Shown: positions 26,945-35,845, numbered from the stretch's first letter. The stretch: DNA of 64,000 bases from Candidatus Zixiibacteriota bacterium (GCA_022614805.1 JAKEHY010000008.1:9040-73039), one strand, 5' to 3'. A program made the numbers and translations. The notes: generated from the letters alone by a model not told the origin.

Positions 26945-28258
26945 ATGGCGACCAACATTGTAATCCCGCAGATGGGAGAAAGCGTGGTCGAGGCGACCAT
27001 CGGCAAATGGCTGAAAAAAGAGGGCGACCCGGTCAAAAAAGATGAGCCGGTGGTGGAGATAATGACCGACAAGATTAACGCCGAAATCCCGGCCCACAAA
27101 TCGGGCGTTTTAGGCAAAATTTTAATCGGCGAAGGGACGGTAGTACCCATTGGGACGGAAATCGGCGTTTTGCTGGAATCCGCCAACGAACCGATTCCGG
27201 AAAAATACTTGAAAGGAAACGGCGGCGGCGTGTCCTCCGTCCATTCCAGTGCTTCCAGTTCAGTTTCCCCCTCGCCTTCTGCTCCGGCGGTAGTACCTGC
27301 GGTAGAGGAAGAGGATTTGAAAGGAGTTAAGACCTCCCCGGCGGTGCGGCGGCTGGCCCGCGAACACGGAATCGATTTGACCCAAATCAAAGGGACCGGC
27401 GGCGGGGGACGGATTACCAAAGAAGATGTGGAGGCCTTTGTCGCTTCCGGCAAGGCGGCGCCGGCGATGGCCCCCTCGGCTCCAACGAAGACTCCGGCAT
27501 CACCTTCAGGTCCAAAACAGCCGATTCCGGCTGCGCCTTCCACCCGTCCATCCGGCCCGCGCGAAGAAGTGGTTCCCTATGCCGGGGTGCGCAAGGTTAT
27601 CGGCGACCATATGGTTCGCTCCAAGCAGACGGCGATGCACTACACCACTTTCGATGAGTGCGATTTTAACTCGCTGGTGGAACTGCGCGCCCGTCTCAAG
27701 CCGCAAGTTCAGGAAAAATACGGCGTCAGTTTGACCTATTTGCCCTTTATCATCAAGGCCGCCTGCTTCGCCTTGAAGGAATTTCCGGTCGTCAACGCCT
27801 CCATTGCCGGGGACAAAATCGTTTACAAGAAATACTGCAACATCGGCGTGGCGGTGGGGCGGGATTCCGGCTTAATCGTGCCGGTCATCAAGGACGCCGA
27901 TGCGAAAAATGTTTTGCAATTGGCGGCGGCGATAGCCGAACTTTCCAAAAAGGCGCATTCCGACAAACTGACTTTGGATGATATTCAGGGGGGCACCTTT
28001 ACCGTCACCAACGCCGGGATGTTCGGGGCTTTGGCTTCTGCGCCGATTATCAACTATCCCGAAGTGGCGATTCTGGGGGTGCATATGATTCAAAAGCGGC
28101 CGGTCGTTCGTAATGACCAGATTGTCATACGGGATATGATGACTTTCTCGCTCTCCCTCGACCACCGGCTCGTGGACGGGCACGTGGGGGTTCAGTTTTT
28201 GCGCCGGCTCATCAATTACCTCGAAAACCCCTGGGAATGGATGATGACCAATGTTTAA
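26945..28258 (+). CDS. 2-oxo acid dehydrogenase E2 component (dihydrolipoyl acyltransferase)
   Basis: The 437-residue enzyme transfers acyl groups from E1 to CoA in a pyruvate, 2-oxoglutarate or branched-chain complex. Residues 1-78 are a lipoyl domain with the modified lysine at K43 in IMTDKINAE. After a Ser/Pro-rich linker, residues about 125-165 are the E1/E3-binding domain (KTSPAVRRLAREHGIDL). The catalytic domain runs from about 205 and ends with SLSLDHRLVDGHVG, the DHRxxDG active-site motif. The DKINAEIP lipoyl sequence is commonest in branched-chain or mixed-substrate E2, but substrate is not certain. No E1 or E3 gene is adjacent. lipB, which supplies the octanoyl group for lipoate, lies just downstream. 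Confidence 0.92.
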   Translation: MATNIVIPQMGESVVEATIGKWLKKEGDPVKKDEPVVEIMTDKINAEIPAHKSGVLGKILIGEGTVVPIGTEIGVLLESANEPIPEKYLKGNGGGVSSVHSSASSSVSPSPSAPAVVPAVEEEDLKGVKTSPAVRRLAREHGIDLTQIKGTGGGGRITKEDVEAFVASGKAAPAMAPSAPTKTPASPSGPKQPIPAAPSTRPSGPREEVVPYAGVRKVIGDHMVRSKQTAMHYTTFDECDFNSLVELRARLKPQVQEKYGVSLTYLPFIIKAACFALKEFPVVNASIAGDKIVYKKYCNIGVAVGRDSGLIVPVIKDADAKNVLQLAAAIAELSKKAHSDKLTLDDIQGGTFTVTNAGMFGALASAPIINYPEVAILGVHMIQKRPVVRNDQIVIRDMMTFSLSLDHRLVDGHVGVQFLRRLINYLENPWEWMMTNV

Positions 28259-28280
28259 GGGGTTTAATTTGGTTTGATTT

Positions 28281-28334
28281 TGTAGGAGTTGAATCCCTCG
28301 ACTACGCTCGGGACAAGTATATTCAACCCCTACA
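28281..28334. repeat. palindromic REP/MITE-like element between the E2 gene and lipB
   Basis: TGTAGGAGTTGAAT (28281-28294) and ATTCAACCCCTACA (28321-28334) are inverted repeats with one mismatch. They enclose TCCCTCGACTACGCTCGGGA, itself partly self-complementary. A transcript would fold a long hairpin here. The core resembles short repeats that are common in uncultured bacterial genomes. Confidence 0.6.
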
Positions 28335-28350
28335 GTTTTTACATGGTCTT

Positions 28351-29055
28351 ATGTCTGACGAATTGACAGTTGTTGATTGGGGGCATCTGGCCTACGGAGC
28401 CGCCCTTGCCCGACAAGAGGAAGCGGTGCGGCTCCGCTTGGAAGGAAAAATCGGTGACCGGTTGTTTTTGGTCGAACATCCGCCCGTAATCACCTTTGGC
28501 CGGGGGGGTAAAGCGGAGCATCTTTTGGCTTCCAAGGAAGAATTGGCCCGGCGGGGGGTTGAACTTTTTCATATCACCCGCGGGGGGGACGTGACCTTTC
28601 ACGGGCCGGGGCAACTGGTGGCGTATTTAATAGCTGATTTGACCGCGCGCGGGCGGGATTTGCACCGTTTTTTGCGCGAATTGGAAAACGCAGTCATCGA
28701 TTTTCTGGCCAAATATCATCTTAAAGGGGAGCGAATTGCCGGAAAGACGGGCGTTTGGGTGGAGGGTCGAAAGATTTGCGCAATGGGGTTGGCCGTGCGC
28801 AACTGGGTTACCTTTCACGGGCTGGCGTTAAACGTGGCAACCTCGCTGGACTATTTTTCCCTCATCCTCCCCTGCGGGCTGGCCGACCCGGTTACCAATA
28901 TGGAGTTGGAGTTGAAAGAGAAAGTGGACTTCGAAAAGGCAAAAGGGTGGTTGGGGGTGTCGATGGCTTCTGTTTTCGGTTATGAGCTGGTACGGGGTGC
29001 GAACGCCTCTTTCCCCCTATCAAACCCTGTTTCTAAAGAAAGTATATGGCGTTGA
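28351..29055 (+). CDS. lipB: lipoyl(octanoyl) transferase
   Basis: The 234-residue enzyme moves the octanoyl group from octanoyl-ACP to lipoyl domains, the first step of lipoate assembly. Conserved blocks include [31 protein letters not shown], Lys141 in [17 protein letters not shown], and the nucleophile Cys175 in ILPCGLADP. The ATG at 28351 gives the normal start; an in-frame ATG at 28237 would read through the palindromic repeat and the end of the E2 gene, so it is rejected. Its likely substrate in this neighbourhood is Lys43 of the E2 protein. The peroxiredoxin ATG overlaps its 3' end by 10 bases. Confidence 0.95.
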   Translation: MSDELTVVDWGHLAYGAALARQEEAVRLRLEGKIGDRLFLVEHPPVITFGRGGKAEHLLASKEELARRGVELFHITRGGDVTFHGPGQLVAYLIADLTARGRDLHRFLRELENAVIDFLAKYHLKGERIAGKTGVWVEGRKICAMGLAVRNWVTFHGLALNVATSLDYFSLILPCGLADPVTNMELELKEKVDFEKAKGWLGVSMASVFGYELVRGANASFPLSNPVSKESIWR

Positions 29056-29510
29056 AAATTGGCGACCCTGCGCCGGATTTTTCGCTCCCGGCGACGGCCG
29101 GCGGGAAAATTTCGCTTTCCGATTATCGGGGAAAACGAAACGTTCTTCTGGCCTTCTACGCCCTCTCTTGGACCGGGGTTTGAACGGCGGAGATGTCCGC
29201 CTTCCGGGACGGGCTTTCCCGGTTTGACGGGCTGACTACCCAGGTCCTGGGTATTTCGGTTGACCCTTCTCCCAGCCAGCGAGCTTGGGCCCGGCATTTG
29301 GGGATTGCCAACTATCCGTTCCTTTCCGATTTCTGGCCGCACGGTGAGGTGGCGCAAAAGTACGGGCTTCTCCGTGCCGACGGGTTTTCGGAAAGGGCGA
29401 TTGTAATAATCGACAAGCTGGGCATTATCCGTTATTTCAAGGTTCACGAGTTGGAAACGGTTCCTTTGGTTGACGAGTTGATAAAAGAAGTGGAAAAGCT
29501 CCCGCGGTAG
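29046..29510 (+). CDS. AhpE-like peroxiredoxin, probable selenoprotein (Sec46 encoded by TGA)
   Basis: Read through one in-frame TGA (29181-29183), this is a complete 154-residue AhpE-type peroxiredoxin that would reduce hydroperoxides. It starts [20 protein letters not shown], typical of the thioredoxin-like fold. The active site reads [19 protein letters not shown], with TGA exactly where AhpE proteins have the peroxidatic Cys of TGxC. The rest is intact: [17 protein letters not shown] and [15 protein letters not shown], the latter with the conserved Arg. No other Cys is present, so it would be a one-Sec enzyme needing an external reductant. The proline usual in PxxxTxxC is Ala. A hairpin fitting a bacterial SECIS lies at 29204-29222. 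If UGA is not decoded as Sec, the product ends at 45 residues. The ATG overlaps lipB. Confidence 0.82.
29204..29222 (+). promoter_or_regulatory. candidate bacterial SECIS element
   Basis: CCGGGA (29204-29209) pairs with TCCCGG (29217-29222) and encloses the loop CGGGCTT. The apical loop begins 27 bases after the TGA and has G at its second position. Both fit the known bacterial SECIS rule (loop 16-37 bases downstream, G in the first two loop bases). It lies inside the coding sequence, as in other bacterial selenoprotein genes. Confidence 0.65.
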
Positions 29511-29628
29511 TCTGCTTTATTCTTGACTTCGTTTTGGTTATCTTTGAAATTGTTTGACTTTTTCTCCGTCCAGAAGGCTTTGAAAATGCCGGCTGTGAGG
29601 AAGTGGATGGAGGAACGGAATAAAATTT

Positions 29629-29702
29629 GGCGGAGTAGCTCAGTTGGTTAGAGCAGCGGAATCATAATCCGCGTGTCGGGGGTTCGAATCCCTCCTCCGC
29701 TA
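29629..29702 (+). tRNA. tRNA-Met (CAT), elongator type
   Basis: A full cloverleaf can be drawn. Acceptor GGCGGAG pairs with CTCCGCT (one G-T pair), the D arm is GCTC/GAGC, the anticodon stem GCGGA/TCCGC has loop ATCATAA with anticodon CAT, and the T arm is GGGGG-TTCGAAT-CCCTC. The sequence TAGCTCAGTTGGTTAGAGC matches elongator tRNA-Met rather than initiator tRNA, whose anticodon stem would have three G-C pairs. CCA is not encoded. Confidence 0.93.
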
Positions 29703-29706
29703 TTAA

Positions 29707-29720
29707 AAACCGGCGGGTTT
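29707..29720. terminator. weak terminator hairpin between tRNA-Met and the Crp/Fnr gene
   Basis: AAACC (29707-29711) pairs with GGTTT (29716-29720), with A/T-rich flanks on both sides. It could serve both convergent transcripts, but the stem is only 5 base pairs. Confidence 0.3.
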
Positions 29721-30417
29721 ATTCCGTTAATTTCGTCAAACGGGGCAGGTCTAAAATAAAAATATGTTTGGATTCGGTGGCAAGAATTTTCTGCTTCTGA
29801 AAGCGGGAAAGCGTCCGGATGGTGGTTTCCACCGTGGCGCCGACCGCATCGCCAATGTCCTTGCGGGTCAAGGGGATATTGATGCGGACCCCTTTGGGCG
29901 TTTGGCTGCCGTGATGTTCGGCCAGTTTCACCAGGACCGAGGCGATGCGGGTTTCCACTTTGGAGGTGACCAGACCGGTAATGGTATCGTGGGCCGATTT
30001 CAAGCGGCTGCCGAGATATTGGATGACCGCCTTGGCCATCTGGGGCGTGCCGTAAACGAACTTTTCCAGTTCGCTCCGGCGCAGGCCGAAGGCCGTGGTG
30101 GAACTTTCCGCCACGGCGGAGGAAAGATGGGTTGGTGAATAGATGACCGCCGTGCCGCAAACCTGACCGGGCGGCACCATTTCCAAAACCATTTCCTTGC
30201 CGTTTGGGCCGGATTTTATCAGTTTGATTTTTCCCTCTTTGACGACGTAAAGCCAGTCGGCCGGGTCCCCCTCCCAAAACAGATATTCTCCCCGTTTGAC
30301 TGTTCGTTCCACCAACAAATCGGCGATTTTTTTGGCGTCGGCGCCGGAAAGGGAGGCGAAAAAGGGGATTTTGCGAACCAACTCGGTTTTGTCCACAAGC
30401 GGAACCGCCGTTTTCAT
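29719..30417 (-). CDS. Crp/Fnr-family transcriptional regulator
   Basis: The ATG at 30417 gives MKTAVPLVDKTELVRKIPFF, a normal family start, and a 232-residue protein; an ATG at 30525 would add an unsupported leader. The N-terminal cyclic-nucleotide-binding barrel includes KRGEYLFWEGDPADWLYVV and PGQVCGTAVIYSP. A dimer helix follows, then a winged helix-turn-helix, PLTRKDIGDAVGATVETTIR, whose last part is the recognition helix. The cysteine set of oxygen-sensing FNR is absent, so the signal may be a nucleotide or another ligand. The DNA targets are unknown. It is divergent from the hydrolase gene. Confidence 0.9.
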   Translation of the reverse strand: MKTAVPLVDKTELVRKIPFFASLSGADAKKIADLLVERTVKRGEYLFWEGDPADWLYVVKEGKIKLIKSGPNGKEMVLEMVPPGQVCGTAVIYSPTHLSSAVAESSTTAFGLRRSELEKFVYGTPQMAKAVIQYLGSRLKSAHDTITGLVTSKVETRIASVLVKLAEHHGSQTPKGVRINIPLTRKDIGDAVGATVETTIRTLSRFQKQKILATESKHIFILDLPRLTKLTE

Positions 30418-30530
30418 AGCGAAGTTAGATACCGAAACGAGCCTTGATTTGTCAATAGCCGGGCGCATATGCGCCGATAAAAAAAGGGGTTGGACGAGCA
30501 TCAAAACGGCCATACCTTCTGACAAACTTT

Positions 30531-31523
30531 ATGGATGGACAAAGAGTTAAAAAGATTTGGGTTTGGCGGTTCTTCAAAATCGTCTGGATGGCCGTCTTAA
30601 TTTATCTTTTGCTAAGTCTGGTGCTGGCGGTCCCCTTTTCCAACCTGCTTTTCAAACCTCCGGCCCTTCCGGGGGGCGTACCTTCTCTGGTGATGCCAGG
30701 AGCCAACAAGGTCCGAGAGGTCTGGATGGGAGCTTACAACCTTCAGGTTGATATTTTAACGATATCATCTACTGCCGGGCCGAATCCGATACAGCTCTCC
30801 GCCTGGTGGGTGTATCGGGATTCCAGCTCGGGAAAGCCGACCGTGGCGTTTCTGGCCGGCAATGGGGGGCTCGACCCGGTCGCTTTTGACGACGAGGTTC
30901 GGCTTTGCAGCCGTATGGGTTTCAACTGTCTTCTCTTAGACCAGCGGGGCTACGGTGCCTCGGCGGGGGAGCTTTTGAGTCACGGTTGGTACGAGCGAGG
31001 GGATTTTGCGGCAGTGCTCGACACTATCGCTGGCCGTTACTGCATTGATACCGGCCGAATCGGCGTCTGGGGGTATTCAATGGGGGCCTCAAATGTGGTC
31101 TGCCTTGCCGCCCGGCGGCCGGGGATAAAGCGGATTCTACTTTATGCTCCCTGGTCTGATCCCCTCCCGATGGCCGTGCATTACGTTTGGAGAAGCTATT
31201 CCGTGCCGAGGTTTTTACTTTATTTTCCCGTGTGGATGGCCATCCAAATTGGAACCTGGCGGAACGAGGGTGGAATTTTGGACCCGGCGGAGGAGGCGGG
31301 AAAAGTTCGGTGTCCGGCGCTGGTGGTATATGGCGAAGCGGACGATATTGTCCCGCCGGAGCTGGCCGAGGGACTATACCGTTCCTTGGCCGGGCCCAAA
31401 GAACGGGTGGTCGTTCCGGGGGCCCAGCACAACGATTTGTTTGCGGTTATGGGACGAGAAAGGTATCTGGAGCAATTAAGAGATTTTTTCAGTCCACTGC
31501 TGGCCGCCGAGCCCGGTCGATAG
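30531..31523 (+). CDS. membrane-anchored alpha/beta hydrolase
   Basis: The 330-residue protein has one N-terminal membrane helix (IVWMAVLIYLLLSLVLAVPF) and an alpha/beta-hydrolase domain probably outside the membrane. The nucleophile is Ser183 in GVWGYSMGAS, the acid is in VVYGEADDIVPPE, and the His is in VPGAQHNDLF. LLLDQRGYGASAG is the usual oxyanion-side strand. This is the pattern of the YfhR/BEM46-like (ABHD13-like) family, which has thioesterase or esterase activity on uncertain substrates. The glycosyltransferase gene starts 7 bases after its stop. Confidence 0.85.
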   Translation: MDGQRVKKIWVWRFFKIVWMAVLIYLLLSLVLAVPFSNLLFKPPALPGGVPSLVMPGANKVREVWMGAYNLQVDILTISSTAGPNPIQLSAWWVYRDSSSGKPTVAFLAGNGGLDPVAFDDEVRLCSRMGFNCLLLDQRGYGASAGELLSHGWYERGDFAAVLDTIAGRYCIDTGRIGVWGYSMGASNVVCLAARRPGIKRILLYAPWSDPLPMAVHYVWRSYSVPRFLLYFPVWMAIQIGTWRNEGGILDPAEEAGKVRCPALVVYGEADDIVPPELAEGLYRSLAGPKERVVVPGAQHNDLFAVMGRERYLEQLRDFFSPLLAAEPGR

Positions 31524-31530
31524 CCGCCAG

Positions 31531-33210
31531 ATGGACGAGAAAACAGCGGCCAAAAAGATTTTTTACCGGTTTTTCTCTTCCTGGCACGGTCTTTTGCTTC
31601 TTCTGTCCGTTTCTTTTCTCTACTTTCTTTTCGGCATCACCGGCGTGGTGGATGTGTACGACGAGGGGATCCCTGTTTACGGGGCGGAAAGAATATTGAA
31701 CGGAGAGGTTCCCTATCGGGACTTTTGGACCATCTATGCCCCGGGACAGTTTTATGTTTTGGCGGGTCTTTTTAAGATTTTTGGTTCGTCTCTTTTGGCG
31801 GAGCGATTGTATGATACGGCCGTTCGCGCACTCGTTTCAGGAACGGTCTATTTAATCGCTTTACGGCTCGCCTCGCCGGGTTGGGGGCTTCTTTTCTGGG
31901 TGGTCGTCACGGCCTGGCTCAAGTTTTTCGGCTATCATGCTTCTTCCACCTTTCCGGCGATTCTTTTTGTCCTCGTTAGTTTATGGGCTGTTTCCGGCCT
32001 GCCGGCGCAAGAAAAGCCGAAAAGATGGATTTTTATCTCGGGCCTCTTGGCCGGACTCGCCACCCTTTTCCGGCACGACTTCGGATTTTACACTTTTTTA
32101 TCGGAAATTTCGGCAATCCTTTTTTTCCCCTTTTGGCACCGGAAGCTAACGCGTGGAGGAAAGGTCTCTTCCAACTGGGCCAGCGTCCTGATCGCCTCTC
32201 TTTGGCCCTATCTTCTGGGTTTTGGGGCCGTTCTTTTTTTTCCGCTGGCCTTTTTTTTGAGCGCCGTGCCCGTGAAAGACCTCTGGTACGACTTGGTGAC
32301 CTTTCCGGCAACAATTTTTCCGCTCGTGCGGGACCTCCCGTATCCCGCCCCCCTGCCTGACCCGGCTCGGATTTTCCGGGGGGAACTCTCTTTTTTCCGC
32401 GCCTTCACGGACCTCTCGCACCGTTGGGCTTTTTATGTCGTTCCGCTGACGTTCGCCGCCGTTTTCTTTTTCCTTCTTTTCGGGAACCGTCGAAAGCCTC
32501 ACCCAAAGGGAGGCGGCGACGGGGATGCGGCTTGGGAGTGGGGAGTGGGAGTATTTTTGGTTTTTGGCATTTTGTCGTTCAATAACGTCCGGGTCCGCTC
32601 CGACCTGCCGCACCTGTTTCCCTCCTTTGTTGCGGCCGGCCTGCTTTTTCCCGCTTTGGTTGCAAAGATTTTGGAACTGCGGTTGTTTCGCAGGGGGTTG
32701 GTTTTCGGCGTGGGGCTGGCGGCCGCTCTTCTTCTCTTCCCTCATCCCCTACAAGAGCTGCAAAAACCGGGGGTTGACGAGCGCTACCGGCATCTCCTTT
32801 ACGTTCACAATCTTAGGCGGGCCGGCCTCGTCGGGGTAAATCCCTTTCAAGCCCAAACCGTCCATTACGTTCAGAGCGTCACTTTCCCCTGGGAACGCAT
32901 CTTTGTGGGAAGCCACCGGCACGACCAGATATACAACAGCGACGTTATTTTCTACTTCCTTTCCGAAAGGAATTGCGCCACCCGTTACCACGAGCTTTCC
33001 CCCGGCTCGGCCACTTCCCGGGAAGTCCAAGCCGCCATCATCGACGACCTGCAGAGAAATCACGTCCGCTATATCGTGATACTATCCCGGATTCCCATCC
33101 GCGGGGTGACCAACGAACCGGTGCCGGTGCGGCTCTTGGATGAATTCATAAAAGTGAATTACCAGCAAGTTGAGAAATTTGGAGACTGGTTCGTGTTAAA
33201 GAGAAGGTAG
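31531..33210 (+). CDS. polytopic membrane glycosyltransferase (GT39/PMT-like, GT-C fold)
   Basis: The 559-residue protein has about ten hydrophobic helices and a soluble C-terminal part. After the first helix comes VVDVYDEGIPVYGAERILNG and VPYRDFWTIYAPGQFY, the acidic DE motif and PYRDFW/YxPG pattern of GT-C transferases in the PMT family. Such enzymes transfer sugars from polyprenyl-phosphate donors on the outer face of the inner membrane, for example in lipid, protein or polysaccharide modification. Neither donor nor acceptor is shown by the sequence. It probably shares a transcript with the hydrolase upstream. Confidence 0.8.
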   Translation: MDEKTAAKKIFYRFFSSWHGLLLLLSVSFLYFLFGITGVVDVYDEGIPVYGAERILNGEVPYRDFWTIYAPGQFYVLAGLFKIFGSSLLAERLYDTAVRALVSGTVYLIALRLASPGWGLLFWVVVTAWLKFFGYHASSTFPAILFVLVSLWAVSGLPAQEKPKRWIFISGLLAGLATLFRHDFGFYTFLSEISAILFFPFWHRKLTRGGKVSSNWASVLIASLWPYLLGFGAVLFFPLAFFLSAVPVKDLWYDLVTFPATIFPLVRDLPYPAPLPDPARIFRGELSFFRAFTDLSHRWAFYVVPLTFAAVFFFLLFGNRRKPHPKGGGDGDAAWEWGVGVFLVFGILSFNNVRVRSDLPHLFPSFVAAGLLFPALVAKILELRLFRRGLVFGVGLAAALLLFPHPLQELQKPGVDERYRHLLYVHNLRRAGLVGVNPFQAQTVHYVQSVTFPWERIFVGSHRHDQIYNSDVIFYFLSERNCATRYHELSPGSATSREVQAAIIDDLQRNHVRYIVILSRIPIRGVTNEPVPVRLLDEFIKVNYQQVEKFGDWFVLKRR

Positions 33211-33447
33211 GCTCCTGCGCTGCTAAGATACCGAAAAATATTCGTGAAAGTTTTGCTGTAATTTACTATTTTCTTTTCCTGTGTTTGACACTGGTTCGCC
33301 CGGCGGGTATGCGGTTTTGAAAAAATGCGTTTTTTCGCCATATTCAGATACAATGGAAGGGATTTCAAAGCGAAGGGGGAGGGACCAAATGAGGGGTGGC
33401 CCTCGAGCGGAACTTGGAAAAAAACAGAGCGAGATAAGGAGGAGGCT

Positions 33448-35691
33448 ATGAAGGTCAAGCGCGCAACGCACAGGGAAGCGGAGGTTTCCATAAACCAGTT
33501 TGGACCCCATCGTTTTGGGGTTTTAGCGGCACTTGTTTTCAGCCAAGTCGTTTTTTGGGTTTCATTGGGCCGTTCGACGGAGGCGCCGCCGGCTCCGGCA
33601 ACCCCCAAAAAACCGGTCACGGATACCTATCAAGGTGTTTTGGTTGCCGAGGATTATCGCTGGCTGGAGGATTACAAAAATCCGGAGGTGCGCAATTGGA
33701 GCGAAGCGCAAAACCAGCTCACCCGGGCTTTCCTGGACAAGCTGCCCGGACGGGAGCAGATTCAAAAACGTTTGAAAGGCATCTACGGCGCCCAGTCCGC
33801 CAGCTATTTTGGCCTGCAGTACCGCCGGGGAACGCTTTTTGCCCTGAAATTTCAGCCCCCCAAAGAGCAGCCCTTTCTGGTCACGCTGGCGTCGGCCGAT
33901 GACCCGGCCTCCGAGCAGGTGGTGGTGAACCCGAATACCTTGAATCCCAAGGGAACCACGGCGATTGACTTTTACTCCCCATCCCTCGACGGCAAGCTGG
34001 TGGCCGTGTCGCTTTCGGAAGGGGGGAGCGAGGACGGCACCGTTCACGTGTACGAAGTTTCCTCCGGCAAGGAGCTTTCGGACATCATCCCGCGGGTCAA
34101 TTATCCCACCGCGGGTGGAGACGTGGCTTGGAATCCGGACGGCAGCGGCTTTTATTATACCCGCTACCCCCAAGGAAGCGAACGTTCCAAGGAAGATATA
34201 AATTTCTATCAGCAGGTGTGGTTTCACAAGCTGGGCACCCCGGCTGGCGAGGACGTTTACGTCATCGGCAAAGAGTTTCCGCGCATCGCCGAAATTCAGC
34301 TGGAAACCACGGACGACGGGGGCTACCTCTTGGTCACCGTGTCAAACGGGGATGGCGGGGAGTACGCCCACTATCTTTTGGACCCTTCCGGCAAATGGAC
34401 CGAAATTACCCGATTTGCCGACTGGATTACCCGGGCCAGCCTGGGACCGGACGGCGCTCTGTCTATGCTTTCTTTGAAAGATTCCCCCCGCGGCAAGATT
34501 TTGCGCCTGCCTCTGGAAAATCCGGTTTTGGAAAAGGCCTCCGTTTTCATAGCGGAAGATGCGGAATTGGTCATCGAGCACTTCGTTCCCACCGCCAACC
34601 GGCTGTACGTGATTGACCAGGTGGGCGGGCCTTCAGAGATACGGGTTTTCGACCATGAGGGCAAGCTTTTGTCTCCGGTGGAACTTGCGCCGGTTTCTTC
34701 AGTCGGCCAGGTTCTGCGGATGGGAGGGGACGAAGTTTTGATTTCCAGTTCCACCTATCTCACCCCGACGGCCTGGTACCAGTTCAACCCTCCCACGGCA
34801 GTGGCCCGGCGCACCGCGCTTTTTGAAACCTCGCCAGCCGATTTTTCGGACTGCGAAGTGGTGCGGGAGTTCGCCACTTCCAAAGACGGCGCCAAAGTTC
34901 CGGTAAACATCATCCGTTTGAAAGGAACCAAGCTGAACGGCAAAAATCCGACTTTGTTGACCGGCTACGGCGGCTACGGCATCAGCCTGCGCCCGAACTT
35001 TAGCAACGCGCGGCGGGTCTGGCTGGAGCAGGGAGGAGTTTGGGTGATTGCCAACCTGCGCGGGGGAGGCGAATATGGGGAAGCGTGGCATAAAGCCGGA
35101 AATTTGACCAAAAAGCAGAACGTCTTTGACGATTTTGCCGCCTGCGCCCAGTATTTAATAAAAGCCGGCTATACCAATCCTGCCAAACTGGTCATCGAAG
35201 GGGGGAGCAACGGCGGGCTTTTGATGGGAGCCGCGCTGACCCAGCATCCGGACCTTTTTGCCGCCGTGGTCTCCCACGTGGGGGTTTACGATATGCTGCG
35301 GGTGGAGCTGGACCCCAACGGGGCCTTCAACGTCACCGAGTTCGGCACGGTCAAAGACCCTGAACAGTTCAAAGCGCTCTATGCCTATTCCCCCTACCAC
35401 CACGTAAAGGACAAAACGGCCTATCCGGCGGTTTTTCTTTTGACCGGCGAGAACGACGGACGGGTGAACCCGGCCAATTCCCGCAAGATGGCGGCCCGCT
35501 TACAGGCGGCCACCGGCTCCAAACATCCGATTCTGCTCTGGACTTCCCGCTCCGGCCACGGTATCGGCAGTTCCCTTTCGGAAAAGATTTCGCGGAGTGC
35601 GGATGTTTTTGCCTTTATGTTCGACCAGTTGGGTGTTCCCTATCTGGACCGCAAGACGCATCTTCAGTCAACCGAGGTTGAACTGAAGTGA
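33448..35691 (+). CDS. prolyl oligopeptidase family (S9A) exported peptidase
   Basis: The chosen ATG at 33448 follows AAGGAGG (33436-33442); an in-frame ATG at 33325 has no such site. This gives 747 residues with a signal peptide (FGVLAALVFSQVVFWVSLG), so export is likely. The N-terminal cap begins DYRWLEDYKNPEVRNWSEAQ and is followed by the seven-bladed propeller. The catalytic domain has YGGYGISLRPNF and NLRGGGEYGEAWHKAG. The Ser is S587 in IEGGSNGGLLMGA, the Asp is in GENDGRVNP, and the His is in RSGHGIGSS. It should cut short peptides after proline. It seems a single-gene unit with no close partner. Confidence 0.94.
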   Translation: MKVKRATHREAEVSINQFGPHRFGVLAALVFSQVVFWVSLGRSTEAPPAPATPKKPVTDTYQGVLVAEDYRWLEDYKNPEVRNWSEAQNQLTRAFLDKLPGREQIQKRLKGIYGAQSASYFGLQYRRGTLFALKFQPPKEQPFLVTLASADDPASEQVVVNPNTLNPKGTTAIDFYSPSLDGKLVAVSLSEGGSEDGTVHVYEVSSGKELSDIIPRVNYPTAGGDVAWNPDGSGFYYTRYPQGSERSKEDINFYQQVWFHKLGTPAGEDVYVIGKEFPRIAEIQLETTDDGGYLLVTVSNGDGGEYAHYLLDPSGKWTEITRFADWITRASLGPDGALSMLSLKDSPRGKILRLPLENPVLEKASVFIAEDAELVIEHFVPTANRLYVIDQVGGPSEIRVFDHEGKLLSPVELAPVSSVGQVLRMGGDEVLISSSTYLTPTAWYQFNPPTAVARRTALFETSPADFSDCEVVREFATSKDGAKVPVNIIRLKGTKLNGKNPTLLTGYGGYGISLRPNFSNARRVWLEQGGVWVIANLRGGGEYGEAWHKAGNLTKKQNVFDDFAACAQYLIKAGYTNPAKLVIEGGSNGGLLMGAALTQHPDLFAAVVSHVGVYDMLRVELDPNGAFNVTEFGTVKDPEQFKALYAYSPYHHVKDKTAYPAVFLLTGENDGRVNPANSRKMAARLQAATGSKHPILLWTSRSGHGIGSSLSEKISRSADVFAFMFDQLGVPYLDRKTHLQSTEVELK

Positions 35692-35716
35692 CACCCTCGA
35701 GCGGGTAGGAAGAAAA

Positions 35717-35820
35717 ATGGCGGCTGAAAGGCCGCCCTCACCACCGCCGGAGTGGCCAGTGTCTGCTTTGGCCTTTTTCTGGCCTACCAGATTGGATTTA
35801 TCGAGGGGTTGTTTTGTAAG
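35717..35820 (+). pseudogene. possible remnant of a membrane transporter C-terminus
   Basis: The gap between the S9 gene and the next minus-strand gene holds a hairpin, GGCGGC (35719-35724)/GCCGCC (35731-35736). A frame beside it reads GVASVCFGLFLAYQIGFIEG. This looks like the last membrane helix of a NicO/UreH-like metal transporter, but no start or upstream domain exists. It is listed as a weak remnant only. Confidence 0.22.
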
Positions 35821-35845
35821 TCCGAAAGGATAACTACAGTTTGTT

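Noticed and set aside
28237-28350. Upstream ATG at 28237 as the lipB start
   Set aside because: It would translate the palindromic repeat and overlap the E2 gene; homologues start at the position of the ATG at 28351.
29186-29201. Hairpin GGCGGA-GATG-TCCGCC right after the TGA as the SECIS
   Set aside because: Its loop begins only 9 bases after the TGA, closer than the 16-37 bases known for bacterial SECIS; the hairpin at 29204-29222 fits better.
29193-29510. ATG at 29193 as the start of a short peroxiredoxin-like protein
   Set aside because: It would lose the first strand, the helix start and the catalytic residue, while the frame upstream of the TGA encodes exactly those parts.
29629-29702. 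tRNA with CAT anticodon as tRNA-Ile2 (lysidine type)
   Set aside because: The body matches elongator tRNA-Met more closely. An Ile2 identity cannot be fully excluded from sequence alone.
33285-33313. TTGACA at 33285 with TATGCG as a promoter for the S9 peptidase
   Set aside because: The -10 matches only half the consensus and no better hexamer is at proper spacing.
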